From positions 744,001 through 808,000 of the forward strand of contig SAXG01000017.1 in NCBI GenBank assembly GCA_012932865.1: a stretch of 64,000 bases of DNA, written 5' to 3'. Shown one piece after another: positions 1-12,787 of the stretch (position 1 is its first letter; each line of letters starts with the position of its first letter). The notes below the pieces were generated by a model. It was not told where the DNA came from, did no database searches, and saw only the letters and a program-made list of their open reading frames with translations. The DNA is from Amylostereum areolatum (taxonomy: Eukaryota > Basidiomycota > Agaricomycetes > Russulales > Stereaceae). Position numbers and translations under genes: made by a program.

Positions 1-3000
1 TCACCGTCCCCACGCAGAGTTAGCGGCGAGAAGAGGCAACGGCCCCACTCTATGCACGATCAGGCTGAGAACGAGAAACCATCCGGGTTCAAACGACGTC
101 AATCAAGAGGATTCCAAGGGTTGATTCAAAAGGAGCCCGTCTCAAAGAGTCCGTTCCGCCACTCTACTCAGTCTGACGACCCTTCCCCTCCGCCCGTTCC
201 GCCCAAGGCATCCCAGTCCTCTCAGTCCTCACAATCATCTCGTCTGCCAACTCCCTCCTCGTCAGGGTCCCCAGCACGTTCGTCTCTTGTCTCGAAGCGT
301 TTCCATGGCCCTCGCATCCTTGGACACGACATCGGAAAGCGCCAAAGACGCAAAACTGTCACCTTTGACGAGCGCTGCGACGTCGTCGAGTTCGAACGGG
401 ACTCTCTGGAGATGGACGACGACCCATTTATGTCGGATGACGAGGATGATTATGGACAGCCCGAACCAGGGCCCTTCTACAATGAAGGTGACGGCCACTC
501 CGACCCCGACGATAGCATCACCGGCCTTGTGGACTCCATGCTGCAGGATGCTCGACCGGAGACACCGCCCTTGGACCACTCCCTCCCTATCGACGCTGAC
601 ACCGAAGATGGAGTACCGTATGGGCGAAGCCATCACGATGAACGTGTTACTGCTGCACATCAACACCCCCCTACACCACCCGATACGTCCTCGGACGGGC
701 CTCAGCCTTCTCCGCAGGCAAGCTCTCCTGTGCAGGAGCCTGAGTCACAATGTTCTCCAGACTCCCACATCCTTCTTGGTCGTTCTGCCGAAGAGCAGCG
801 TGCTTATGACCGGAGCAAGGATGTCTCAGAGGAAGATGTTGACATGATGCCACCTTCGCCATCCCCTGTTAAGAAAGGCAAAAGTTCAACTAGTGGCAAT
901 ACGGACGGTCTTATCCCTAGATTCGACCTTGATATACCTCGTATCGGTTCCAACACGAAGGGTGTGTCGCTTTCTCTGTACTTTTCTTGTCAGCATCTAA
1001 TCACACTTAGACGACGACAACGCGGATCCGTTCGATGTCTCGGAAGATGTACAAGTTGTCGAACTGTCGTTCTTGTCCAGTTCCGATGTGCAAGCAGAGT
1101 TGGACGCGTCAAATCGCTCGATTGGCCAATCGGACATTTCTTTGGGTGGCCTCGAAGCCGAGCTCGGGGTGACGAGGGACTATAGGCGGAGCTCGGTCCA
1201 TACATCCACTCCTCCATTGAAGCTCAAATCTTCGGGCCTGTCGCTTCAACGGTCGATGGATTCCCTCAATAGCCGCGAGCTTCCTATCCCCCCTCGAAGC
1301 CGAAGCAATTCGCCGTTCATACTCTCTGAAGTGTCTCGCGCCTCCCCGTCCGCTCCTCGGCCAATTTCTCCCACGGCAGCTACGAGCGCGGATATATTCG
1401 CCACCGCTTCCCGTGTCGTTTCGCCTTCTGCTCTTTCGCCTCGCGTCATGTCTCCTTTACAGCAGGAGTTGCATTCTGCGTCAAGTTCCACAAGCTTGAG
1501 CGGGTCGGGCAGTCGTGGACCTCGTATCAACAGGGACGATGTGCATAAGAAACTCTTGCGCAAGCGAAGTACCGAGAGCCCTGTATCTTCCGACGATCGC
1601 ACCGCGCCGACATTTTTGGAGAAGGATGCGGAGGATGGGACAGGACCCGAGGCGGCCGATATCACTTCGGAAATCAAGGTTGAGGACATCGTGCAACCCA
1701 GACCGTCCAACCTGCGCCGCGAGGATAACTATACTTACGACGGTGTTATGGCCATCGACCCCGAGCCTCAACCTATGGATCCCCCTCGACCCACGACCCT
1801 TGCCCGCGCATTCTCCGCAGATGATGCACACGATTCTGCGGCTTCCACCAGTTTCCAAGGTCTGAAGTTTGACCTTTCGTCTGTTACTGCCTTCGACTTG
1901 GGTTTGAAAAGCGTGGACTTCAGTAATTCTTCGCGTGTGGACCTCGGCGACATGAAGAGCGGGTTAGATAAGCTGGTGGAGAATGTCACGGTGGATGCGG
2001 CCAGCCCCAGGGATAGTCGTGCGTTACGCATGCAGACAAGCCACGGGTCGTTGCGTATCGAAGCCGTCACGCAAGGTGTCAAGGCCCGACAGTTTGAGCG
2101 CCCCGCAAACCTCGATGTCACCATGGAGGAGTCGGAAGGCGAGGAAATCAGCGAGGACCGAGACGAGTCCATGTCCGAGGAGCCTAGGTCGGCAAGCCCC
2201 GCGTCTCCTGATGTGCTACTGCACGGCAACAACTTCAAGAGTCCGCCCATAAGCCAGAATACGAGCAGCTCGTCCATCCCTCCTCCACCCCCTCCGCCAA
2301 AGGAAGCCATCAAGAATCGCGAGCAGCTTATTCTAGAGAAGCGCCGTGAGCTTCGAAGACGTGAGGATGATGAAGCCATGGGCCGCCGCACTCCGCCTCG
2401 ATCTGTCGAACAGGAGAGAGCCACTCGATACGGTGCACGGCCCACTCGGCGACGGAGTAGAAGTACCGGTGACACGGGAGGTGGAGACGAGACTGATCGG
2501 ATGCAGTTGGATAATAAGGCTGCAATGCCGAAAACCAATGATTTGGAGAGGAGTATATCGAAGGAATTGAAGAAACGGGTTGTTAAGAACAACGTGAATG
2601 CCTTTTGCTTTTATTCTACTATGACGTTAGACTGACCAAACTTCAGAAATATCAAATCCGGGAACACGAGACGATATATGCATCCTCCGATGCCGATAAG
2701 GTGTCACATATGGGCAGTGCTGGAGATGTGGATAGTGGTAGAGCATGGCGCACTGTTCGAAGGCCGTCGGACATGGTACGTGAGCGGGTTTGTCGGAGGA
2801 GCTACATCCTGACGGTTGAGACAGAACGAGTATGCGAAGGAGATTCGAGAATACAGAGCGCAAGAGCGGCCAGGGAAGGCCCATGGCAAGGTTTTCGTGC
2901 GAGGTTAGAAATTTCTTCGTATCACGGGGCTTACATATACTGATCATATCGGCAGTAACGGAAGTGAAGGGTCTGAAACTACCTATGCCCCAACAGGAGA

Positions 3001-4234
3001 CCATTCTCACATGTACCCTGAACAACGGCATCCACTTCGTTACAACTCCAGAGTGCCGCCTCGCCAAAGATTGTCGCATAGACCAAGAATTCGAGCTGTA
3101 AGCTTACCACCCCTGTGTAGGGGCTTGATACTAACAATCGAGATAGGATTGAGCATAGCAAGCTCGAGTTCACGATGACCTTGAAAATCCGACGTGATCC
3201 CCACATCGTTGCCCAATTCAAGGCTAACGCTCCTCCTCCTCCTCCTCCTCCGCCTCAGCCTGTGGCACCCCCGCCGGCCTCCAAAGGAGGCATGCGCAGT
3301 TTTTTCTCGTCGTCCCCAAAGAAGGCATACAAGGTTACTGTGCAGCCGCCGCCCCCGCCGCCTGTGCACAGGTTGGAAGAGAACCTTGCTCGATATCTTA
3401 AACCCGACGGTACACTCGCTCGCGCCTTCGTTTCATTCAAGGACATTGCCAGCCACTGCGACACCCGACTTTTCCGAACTACTTTTCCTCTGATTGGCCA
3501 GCGCTTGGAGAACGGGAACAAGGCGAACCCCCTGCAAATAGGAGAGTTGGTCATCGAGTTTTTCAGACTACCGCCTCTCCCCGGGATTCCATCCAATCAA
3601 CTTCCTCAAAGTTTAGAGGAATGCCATCGCGGCTTGCGACATGTCTATTGGCACAAGTATACATACTTTGAAGGCACTTTGACACAGAATGGGGCAGATT
3701 GCACGGTAAGCCCAACTCTCTGGCATGCTACGTTTGATTGACATATTCGGTCCGCAGACATGGCGTCGAAGACAGTTCAGAGTAATCGGTGCCAACCTCG
3801 TCGCGTTCAACGATGTCACCAAGCGTGCTACCGCCACGATTGACCTTCGGAAGGCGATCACAGTGGAAGACCTACAAGACCCTGGAGCACGCCTCTTAAG
3901 TCCTTCGTCCTCACGGGCCGCCCGCAGCATCTACGATGAATACGAGTATGGTGTAGAACGGTCGTTCCGTTTGATTTTCCAACGCGACCAGGAGATCATA
4001 TTCTTTGCCGATACGGACGAGGAAAAGAGTCGATGGTGGGTCGCATGTGTTCTGTCCATACCTGATCGGTGTTGATAGTACCATTACAGGCTCGAGGTGC
4101 TTCGTTCACTGGTCGGTCGCATTCCTCCAAACCCGTTATGGGCGGAGTTGCTTTGGCAGCGACAGCAGGAGCTTGCGAAGCAGTCTGCGCCATCGTCGGG
4201 CAAGGTTGAAGGACCTTCTGGAAGTCGGTCATAA
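1..4234 (+). CDS. BUD4: Anillin-like septum/bud-site protein, Bud4/Mid2 family (5' partial)
   Basis: Cortical scaffold that in yeasts links septins and the plasma membrane at the division site. The frame is open to base 1, so the true start lies upstream (an in-frame ATG is at 52). My exon model is 1-961, 1011-2593, 2647-2775, 2825-2903, 2956-3097, 3147-3705, 3758-4035, 4090-4234; it keeps frame throughout and gives at least 1291 residues. The first ~900 residues are disordered and rich in Ser/Pro, with a proline run before KEAIKNREQ. Residues ~910-1130 resemble the anillin homology region (begins GKVFVRV). A C-terminal PH domain at ~1136-1270 starts YFEGTLTQ and has the TWRRRQFRV strand followed by a FFADTDEEKSRW segment. 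The order disordered tail, anillin region, C-terminal PH is that of Bud4/Mid2. Family assignment is from remembered motifs, not a search. Confidence 0.8.
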
Positions 4235-4881
4235 TCAACTCCCAAACTCCCATTACCATATTCCAGTATCCTCCATCTGCTGTCTTCCATGCATCGCTAT
4301 GCTCTGCCCTTTGCTGCAGAACTGACGTTAGGTTTCTCCGCTATTGTATGATCTGTATCCATTATGTTTGCGAGTTCTTCTTTCTTCAAGCCATCGTCCT
4401 GCCACTCCCGTCTGTTCCGTTTTTCTTTGCGTGCGCCTAGTATTTATGCGCTACCCCCAGTACCCTGAACCGTCCTCCCTGATTATCTGTTTGCGTTACG
4501 GTGCTGTCGTTGCGGGTTACAACTCTTGTACACTACATCATTAGAACATCGTTCTTGATACTATTTCTCATTATGCTCGCCTTACCTTCGTCCATGCATC
4601 GAGAAACTCACAAGTGGTTTATCAAATGTATTCGTACTGCGTGTGTATCATCGATCCTCCGAGGGCAAAACTGTCTCGGAGAGTCGGAAAAGGTCAGCCA
4701 CGGAGACTAAAACCGCGGCCGTGCTCGTCAGAGACACGCCGTAAGGCCCGTAACGTGTAACGAGCAACTGTAGCTCTTCATATAGCTTCATATCCACTCC
4801 TCCCTTTGTTCTGCACCTGTCAGAGTGTACGTCCCGAGTACGTCCCCAACCGACAAGCTTGACAACGCGTGTCGGTATCCA

Positions 4882-7800
4882 ATGCCGGCTGAGAAGCGCA
4901 CAAAGACATGGTCTGACGCTACGTCGGCCAACGAGGATGCCGTTCGCGGCCTCCACCACATCGAGGGCGAAGTTAAACATATGCGGGACGACCTGGCTGA
5001 CGATGTAAAGGGGTTAAAGAAGCACAAGAAGGTGCGTCTACCAATCATTGTTAGCGAGGCGGTTTGCAGTCATGACTCTGTTACACAGGAAAACGGTAAC
5101 CACAGATTCCTCACAAGTCGACGCTTTCTGTTCCCCCTCGGACTATTTAGTATGTCAGGGCTCAATCATCGAGTGGAATGCATCACTTATCGTTCTGCAG
5201 TTGGTGCGGTCCTCGGTCTGGCCCTATATCAACCGGGGGAGCTTCAAGCTATGCCAGCCACACTCGCGCTACTTCTGAACGAATACGACTTATCTCTCTC
5301 TCTTCCCGCATTTCCCCAATTTGATATGTCACTCATCGAATCAGAATGGAGCCGATTCACAAGCCAGATTCCTGAACCCTGGAAGTTGAATAATGACGGT
5401 CGCGAGTTTCAAGTTGGCGATGCCATGAAGCAGCGAGGGCTAACGGCCAAACACCCTGTTGTTTTGGTACCTGGCATAATCTCTACTGTGCGCCCCCTCG
5501 CTTTTGCATGCCTGTTCGTCCTAATAATACTTCAGGGCTTGGAATCATGGTCCACGTCCCCGGAATATCGGGCATTCTTCCGCCAGAAGGTTTGGGGCGG
5601 CTTCCACATGCTGTCGCAGGTCACCTTCAACCGTGAGAAGTGGATGTCTGCCATTATGCTGGACCCAGTCACGGGAATAGACCCTCCTGGTGTCAAGGTA
5701 CGATCTGCAGAAGGCTTGGACGCTGCTAGCAGCTTCATACAAGGATACTGGATCTGGTGGGCTCCGTTACCACGCTTTGGCATTCGATTATAACGCATTT
5801 TAGGTCTAAAATCATTGAGAACCTCGCCGTTGTCAACTATGATACGAACAACATGTATATGGCACCATATGATTGGCGTTTAACAATGTACAATCTCGAG
5901 GAGAGGGATGGCTACTATTCCAAGTTGAAGTCTACGATCGAGAGTCTCAAGTATGCTCAACTTCCTTGTATTCTAACATCGTACCTAAACTATTTCCAGG
6001 AAGAGACAAGGGAAGAAGAGTGTAATAGCCGCACACTCAATGGGAAGCACGGTAATTGCTGACATGCATCTCATTGTCTGCGTTGGCTAATGAAGTGGGT
6101 TGCAGGTGATATTAGTAAGTGACTCGTTTCTGCGTCACATCTAATGCAAACAATCCGCTGATGGCTACCAGTACTTGTACGTATGTGTCTTTTTTGCCTA
6201 CGTTTGCGTAACTGATCTGATCCCTAGCCTCAAATGGGTGGAATCTCCGGAACACGGAGGAGGTGGCCCGACCTGGGTAGAAGTGCGCAAGCCGTTTCGT
6301 GGAACCGTGAGACTTAACTCATTCTCGTATAGGATCACATTGAAGCGTTCATCTCCATTGCTGGGACTCACCTGGTGCGCAATCTAAATCATAGCTATCG
6401 TAGTCTGGGCTTATGCATCCTACAGGGCGTGGTACGTCGATGGCCTATTTATGGTTTCGCATCAAGGCTCATGATACGCACAGGCTAAAGCTATGGCTGC
6501 ATTTCTATCTGGGGAGATGAAGGATACAGTGCAAATGAATCCTGCCGGCGAATATGGTTCGTTTACTCGCGAACTTTCCCTGTATCTACCAGCTGAGATT
6601 TTCAGTCCTGGAGAGGTTTTTCTCCAAGAAAGAGCGCCAGAAGCTTTTTCGCAGCTGGGGAGGCAGTGCGAGTATGTGGATTAAGGTATGATCTCGTCGA
6701 TTTGCTTTCCTAGAATCTAGCGTATCTCATGCTTTCTTTCAGGGTGGCGAAGATGTCTGGGGAAATGGCACCCACGCGCCTGACGACGAACCTGGAAGTT
6801 TATCTTCGCATGGGGAGCTCATATCCTTCCGAACCGAAGCGGGCGTCGCAAAATCCAGCAAGGACAAACCTGAGACATCTGGTCTCAAGCATGAATCCCC
6901 AGAATTGAGTATTCTTCCAGTTAATATGACAGCCAATCAAGCAGGAATGTGGATATTGGAGCACACCCCAGTTACCTTCCAGGTAAATAGGCATCGGTTT
7001 CTCTCTGAAAATCAGTATGTCCTAAAGTGGACCCCCAGAAAATGATTGATAGCAATTATTCCAACGGCATTGAACGCGACGAGGCGCAACTAGAACGGAC
7101 CAATAGGGACCACAGAAAGTGGACCAATCCACTCGAGATCAGGTGTGTCCTTAGTTCGAGGCGTCATTCTTGTTTGTGACAGCTTTTGAAGGCTTCCGGA
7201 TGCCCCATCGATGAAGCTGTACTGCGTATATGGTCATGGAAAGGAGACTGAGGTACGAGCACCAGTGTTCCTCCATGTGGTCCCTCTTGACGGGTCCTGC
7301 CACGTAGCGATCGTACTGGTAGGCTGGCAATCTATTTCCGTAAGAGTTGACATCAAATGACTTGAAAGGTATACTTCTGGACCGTACGAACACGATGACA
7401 CCTTGGCAGACGCAAGCGACGCATCTTGTGACGGCACCACGGAATGCGTAGGTACGAGTTTGAGATCTCCTTTAGATATTCCTCTGTTCCGCACAAGCAG
7501 CATCGATAAGGACTTCACGAATGAGGAATCGACCCCGAAGGTACGTCCACAGTTCTCAACGATGTATATTCTACTGAGAAGTCATGCACCAGGTTCGGAA
7601 TGGAGTGAAAATGGGCGAAGGCGATGGGACAGTGTCTTTACTCAGCCTTGGAGCCATGTGTGCCGAGGGGTGGAAGCGCCCTCGATGGAACCCTGCTGGG
7701 ATTCGAGTCACCACGGTCGAGGTACGTGCTACTCCAGAATCCGATTTTCGTTGACTCATGAGCCCACGCAGTTACCCCATCAGCCAGTTTCTACCATTCC

Positions 7801-7960
7801 AAGAGGGGGCGCTAACACTAGCGACCACGTCGATATCCTTGGGTCGACGGGACTGAATGAGCTTATTTTGAAGGTGGTGACGGGTGTTGGCGACGAAATA
7901 GAGGATAAATATGTCTCTCGAATACGAGATTACGCTCATCGTGTTAACTGGGATGGGTGA
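4882..7960 (+). CDS. LRO1: Phospholipid:diacylglycerol acyltransferase (PDAT, LCAT-like)
   Basis: Makes triacylglycerol by moving an acyl chain from a phospholipid to diacylglycerol; an ER-anchored lumenal enzyme in yeast. The start is ATG 4882, the first that joins the conserved body. Exons: 4882-5031, 5089-5149, 5201-5487, 5536-5756, 5804-5950, 6000-6051, 6106-6114, 6172-6176, 6228-6282, 6333-6374, 6426-6431, 6484-6556, 6606-6685, 6743-6982, 7039-7142, 7192-7252, 7308-7318, 7369-7540, 7593-7721, 7772-7960. They sum to 2094 nt, an exact 697-aa frame, close to yeast Lro1. Residues 63-80 form the single membrane anchor. The VPGI motif precedes the lid. The likely triad is Ser302 (AHSMGS), Asp603 (GDGTVSL) and His654 (DHVDILG). 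GYWIW, YFLKWVE and LSGEMKDT are PDAT signatures. Four exons are only 5-11 nt long. Confidence 0.93.
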
Positions 7961-8635
7961 TTGTAAGCGTCTTGAGATTCCTTATTGCTGAATCTGCCAG
8001 CTGAAAGCTTATAAGTTATAACAGCGCTCGCTTTCCAATGAATCCAATGCCCCAGATATGTCTTTGGTCCGATCTGCACGACGACCGACTTGAAACCCTG
8101 TAGGCGATTTCACCCCTAATCCAGGTATGAGGGTGTGATCGCAACGGCGCGATCGAGGTTGCGGCATGCCGTCATGGAACCTTATCAACCCTCCAAAGGA
8201 GCTTTTTCTTCACACTCGCAACGGAACATTCTCTTCTCTGTCCTTGAACCATGTGGGTGCCCTCTTGTGACTTCGGTAGCAGTCGTGGATGGAAGGTGCG
8301 CGACGGCGTCGTTTTTTCATACTAGGTGGTAATTCCTGAACCTTTCTCCACTAGTGTCCTAGCCCGTGCTCAGTTAGAGAGCGTGTGAGTGTATGAAGAC
8401 TTTAGGGCGTGAAAACCTCAGTCGAAAATGGCATGTATATGTGATCTTCCTCAGGTGAGGACGCCATGTGGTACCCATAGAAGCCTTCTATCTCTATCTA
8501 CTCCACACTTTTTTGTTGACGGCATCGGTGGATCCATCTGGACATGTGAGCTGACTCGGAATCATTGAATCGTCGACTTCATGTCGTTTAAAAGGCCCCA
8601 GTGTTGGTCGTTCTGGTGTAGCAGGGCTCGCAGTC
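7961..8635. other. Intergenic, no gene seen
   Basis: This stretch lies between the PDAT stop and the carboxypeptidase start, two genes on the same strand. I see only short unsupported frames and no RNA gene. It should hold the PDAT terminator and the carboxypeptidase promoter, but no clear TATA element stands out. Confidence 0.6.
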
Positions 8636-11055
8636 ATGAACCCCTTTCTTATTTTCTTCTCCCTCGTTACTTCCTTGCCATGGCTCGGCGTCAGTGCTCA
8701 CATCCGTGAGGCCATGGACCGTCAGCGCGAGCGTCTCGAGCTTGTTCAAGAGCTTCGCGGCCTATCGCCATTTACCAGCGGATCTTCCAAGCGACAGGAT
8801 GGAGCAACCATATCATTTGCCAATCCCGCGGCGGAGAAATTCTTTGTGGATGGGACCACGATTCCTGATGGTGAGCAGATATATATCCACACTTTTTGGA
8901 CAGTCATCTTACAGTTCACAGTCCCCTTTGACGCCGGCCCTTCATGGGCTGGACTCATGCCTATTTCTGGTAATGCAAATGAGACGAGGAAGCTCTTTTT
9001 CTGGTACGGTTTTATCTCTGATAGTTCCTACTTCCTCAAATAACCCTCGTTGTAGGCTTTGGCCTACCACGAATGCATCCAACGCAAACGATCTGACATT
9101 CTGGACAAATGGTGCGCCTAGTAGACCATTAATTTCCTCATGACCGGAACCAACATCCTCATCAGGTGGACCGGGCTGCAGCTCGCTGGAAGGGTTCCTT
9201 CAAGAAAATGGCCCCATTTGTACGTCGAGCAACACTATCCTGACATGTGCCGTAAACGACTGATCGACCTCCATAGCCTGGTCTTGGGGTCAATCGCAAC
9301 CCACCCTGTACGTAGTGTCGCACTCCCCTGGCTTATTTTAGCCGACTTTCTTCTGCAGAAACCCATGGTCCTGGACCAACCTTTCCAACGTTGTTTGGGT
9401 AGAACAGCCGGTCGGCGTAAGCCTTTCATTTTACGGTTTATTGGGTGACGCTTCTTATCCTGCAACCCTCATAGACCGGGTTCAGCCAAGGCCAGCCGGA
9501 TATCTCCAACGACGACGAACTTGCCGCGGAGGTCCTAGGCTTTCTACAGCAGTTCCTTGAAGTCTTTTCCGAGCTCAAGGGGAGCAATTTTTTTGTCACA
9601 GGCGAAAGCGTGCGTTGACGCAAATCTTCTTTGAATGCACTTGTTGACCGTCGATTATCGATTAGTATGCAGGCTTTTGTGAGCGCTGTTTTCGGTGGGC
9701 GTGGTCCTCGGAGCTGATTCCCCTCCAGACGTCCCATACATTGCGAACTGGATCTACGAGCACCCTACAGAGCTTGACTTGGACCTAAAGGGAATTTGGA
9801 TCGCTGACCCGTCGTTATCATATGACGTTGTTCAACAAGACATCCCTGCTCTTAGATTTGCTCAAGTTGGGTTATCGTTTGTCTAGTTTGTGCAATAGGC
9901 TCAGAATTTTGTAGGCAAACAGAAACGTGTTCCCGTTCAATAGCAGCTTTTACGCGACACTGCAGAACATCTCTGACACCTGTGGCTTCACCGACTATCT
10001 GGACGACTTTGTCACGTACCCTCCCCAGGGGCAGCTTCCTCTTCCTGTCGGGACTGGTGGTACATTCAACACGCTTCCGAGCTGTAGGGTTTGGAGCATG
10101 ATAGAAAGGCAGATTGGCGTGTATGTGGTTACCTTCTTACCCGTGTAACATCTGCCGACCACTCTCACAGGATCAATCCCGCGTTTGATGTCTATCGCGT
10201 TACGGAACAATGGCCGGTTCACTGTAAGTGTAGCTTTCCTTGTCATTCAACCCTACTTGATGAAAGCCAGGGAGTGTTCTGGGGTTTCCACGTTCGACCC
10301 AAGAGTTCGTATATTTTAATAGAACAGACGTAAGTGAGATTGTCTAGGTTTGTGTGCGACACTGAGCAATACTATCCTGATAGGTTCAAGATGCCATCCA
10401 TGCTCCTCATATCGTTTGGGAATCATGTGGTGGGCCGGTATACATCAACGCTACGACGGGAAGGCCAGGAAACGACCAAAGCATACCTTCGACGCTTAGC
10501 GTCCTTCCGAACGTTATCGAAAAGAGCGAAAGGACCGTCATCGTTCATGGGCTTGCGGTGAGACTGTGTACGGCGATAATCCAGGACCACATCGTTCAAT
10601 ATAGGCTCTCTTTATAACCCTAGGATTTTATTCTTCTTGCAGAAGGAACACGTATCGCTATCCAGTACGTCATCCATTCTCGGTCCGTGTTCGAGTAGCT
10701 TATACGGCGCGCAAAATAGAAATATGACTTGGAATGGCGCGCAAGGATTCCAGACCCCAATTGAGAACGAAACCTTCCACGTTGCGAACATGGGCGTGTA
10801 CGGGAACATGCACCAAGAGCGCAATTTGACTTGTGAGTATTTGGCCGACCTCCTAACAAGCACTCATTGACAGGATATCTCTCCAGACGTCGAATTCTAT
10901 TTCAGTGGGCACATGACTCCGCGTGAGTGTCTTCCTCAGTATGACCTGTATGGGCTGCTCACGGGCTCACGGCTTGTGCTTTAGAATTTGTCCCTTGGGC
11001 TGCATTCCAAACGGCTGCGTATCTGCTCGGTAAAGCTGACTCACCGTCAGCCTGA
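8636..11055 (+). CDS. Secreted serine carboxypeptidase, peptidase family S10
   Basis: Removes C-terminal residues from peptides at acid pH in the vacuole or outside the cell. The start ATG 8636 opens a signal peptide (MNPFLIFFSLVTSLPWLGVSA). Exons begin 8636-8870, 8922-9003, 9056-9111, 9166-9219, 9277-9307, 9359-9416, 9475-9609, 9666-9678, 9729-9865, 9915-10120, then several more to the stop at 11053-11055; the product is about 500 aa. S10 landmarks in order: NGGPGCSSLEG (oxyanion region), WVEQPVGTGFS, nucleophile GESYAGFY, the Asp in HGLADF and the catalytic His in SGHMTPQF. Several N-x-S/T sites and Cys residues fit a secreted glycoprotein. The propeptide ends near SSKRQDG. A 13-nt microexon encodes the residues just after the nucleophile. 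No paralogue lies nearby. Confidence 0.92.
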
Positions 11056-11632
11056 TTCTAACCATTGCGATGGATGGAAAAATAAACCCGGTTTATATGG
11101 TGCTGTCGAATGAATTTGTATCAATTGAAATGCGAGCCTTCCTCATCTTCGACATTCTAGTCAACTAAGGAATTGATCGCTTACCAGTCGTGACGCGTGA
11201 ACGATGGCGGTGGCGAGCAGGCGGTAGTAACGTCCGTGTACGAATCAGATTCCGACTCCCACGCGCCCTCGAACTGACTGTCCAGATAGCACAACTCTCA
11301 ACTGAAGTATACAGATAATACCAGGTGGCCTACGTCTGCCTATACCTCGGAGACATTACATCAAATTGGGTGCAGGCGGCCGACTCACGACAGTCAAAAG
11401 AGCTGGAAGCATCAGCTGATTGGCCTTTACAGTGTCGTAGATCCTACAAGTCTCAGAGCACGCGACTTCCATGAGAAACAGAAAAGGTAAGTAATAAGAA
11501 TGTAAACGCAACTAACACTATGAGGTAGTGACGTTGAAGTACGTACTGCGTACAACGGATAAGTTAAGGGTGGGCGTAGCAGTCAATTCTAGTGTCGTCA
11601 TGTCATTCACCCGTACTACATCCACGACATGG
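11056..11632. other. Convergent intergenic region, no gene seen
   Basis: The space between the ends of the carboxypeptidase (+) and the membrane-protein gene (-). I find no credible open frame, repeat or RNA gene; it presumably holds the 3' UTRs of both genes. Confidence 0.6.
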
Positions 11633-12787
11633 TTACACGCTTGTGGCAAGCGGCACCTCGACGAACGGGTTCTTTGGGTCTGTGATGATGGGGTCTGGAG
11701 ATGGCTTGGATGCCCGTTTGGACTCCTGGATATCCGTAGGCTTGAAGTCCGAAGCCTGTCCAAGATGGGCATCACCAGCCTTCTCCGAATCAGAGGCAGT
11801 GTGCAGGTGGTGAGGCCTCACGGCATCCATACGCTTTTCGGCATCAGCGTTAGTCTTGGTTTGGGGGTCGTCGAAGGGGTTTTTGGGCTCATCGCCGCTG
11901 GCGGATTGTGCGTCGGATGGTGGTGGAACGCGACGGTTGTGTCGTTTATGACGCGGTACGCGCGCAGGTGGAGCGGCGTCAAACATCGCCTCGGAGTCGT
12001 CGCTGCTTATGGAATCGCGAGACGAAGCTGCCCATGCGTTGTAGTTTCCAAGTCCGGCGAACGTTGCGGGGGGCATATTAGTGTTGACGCCGGGTAGAGG
12101 GGCGTTTTCAGTCCAGGCATCCTCAGCCGAAAGCTTGGAACTATACGAAGAAACGATGTAGGCGGATGCTTCGGTGCAAAGGAGTGAGCCTGAGAGCGTG
12201 CAGAAGAAGACGGGAAACGCACAGAGCTGAAGAAGAAGGCCGATGACCACGCTGGCGATGAGCCATCCCACACTGAGCTGGAACGCGGTCATGCAGGATT
12301 TGCGATCCATATTTGGGAACGCCTCGCATTGGGTGATGAGTTCGTCTCGGTTCGTGCTGAGATACCCCCATAGCTGAAGGGCCGAAATTACTAGCTGGAT
12401 GCCCAAGGACCAGCCAAGGCATAAAGCATAGTACTTCAAAGTGCCCTTGTGCCGGTAGGTGACTGCGATAGAACTGGTCGGGCCAATATTGGTGCATGAA
12501 GGTTTAAATGGAGGATAAGACGCACCCCAGCAGGGCGGAGATGGCGAGGACAGTGTAATAGGTCGCAGCGGCAGCCGAAGTGCCGGTAATCCTCTCACCT
12601 ACGTCGAGACCTAAGCGGATGCAGTTCAGTATAAGACCGGAAATGAGACGGTTTGCAACGCACTCCATGTGGACACCTCGAACCATAACGCGACGGCTAG
12701 GATGCCGGAACAGATGAACTGAGCCAAGGACACCGTGAATGCGCCGTAACGGAGGGGGAAATAGAAGCAGCTGCTCGCAGTCATCAT
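11633..12787 (-). CDS. Four-helix membrane protein of unknown function
   Basis: I do not recognise a named family. The start is the ATG at 12787-12785. The three-exon model is 12787-12664, 12610-12526, 12473-11633, with introns of 53 nt (GTGCGT donor, CTGAAC branch) and 52 nt; it gives exactly 349 aa. Hydrophobic segments: near residues 12-38 (ending LAVALW), 55-72 (TYYTVLAISALLG), 80-105 (YYALCLGWSLGIQLVISAL) and 130-155 (VGWLIASVVIGLLLQLCAF). Two Cys residues sit in the second loop (ITQCEAFPNMDRKSC). The C-terminal ~170 residues are hydrophilic and Ser/Asp/Pro-rich, so probably cytosolic. The four-helix layout with a long tail resembles MARVEL or tetraspan proteins, but no diagnostic motif is present. 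Confidence 0.72.

Noticed and set aside
1768..2592. 274-codon open frame on the minus strand inside the Bud4-like gene
   Set aside because: It lies opposite the Ser/Pro-rich coding exon and has low-complexity content; the + strand gene with splice-consistent PH domain explains the region.
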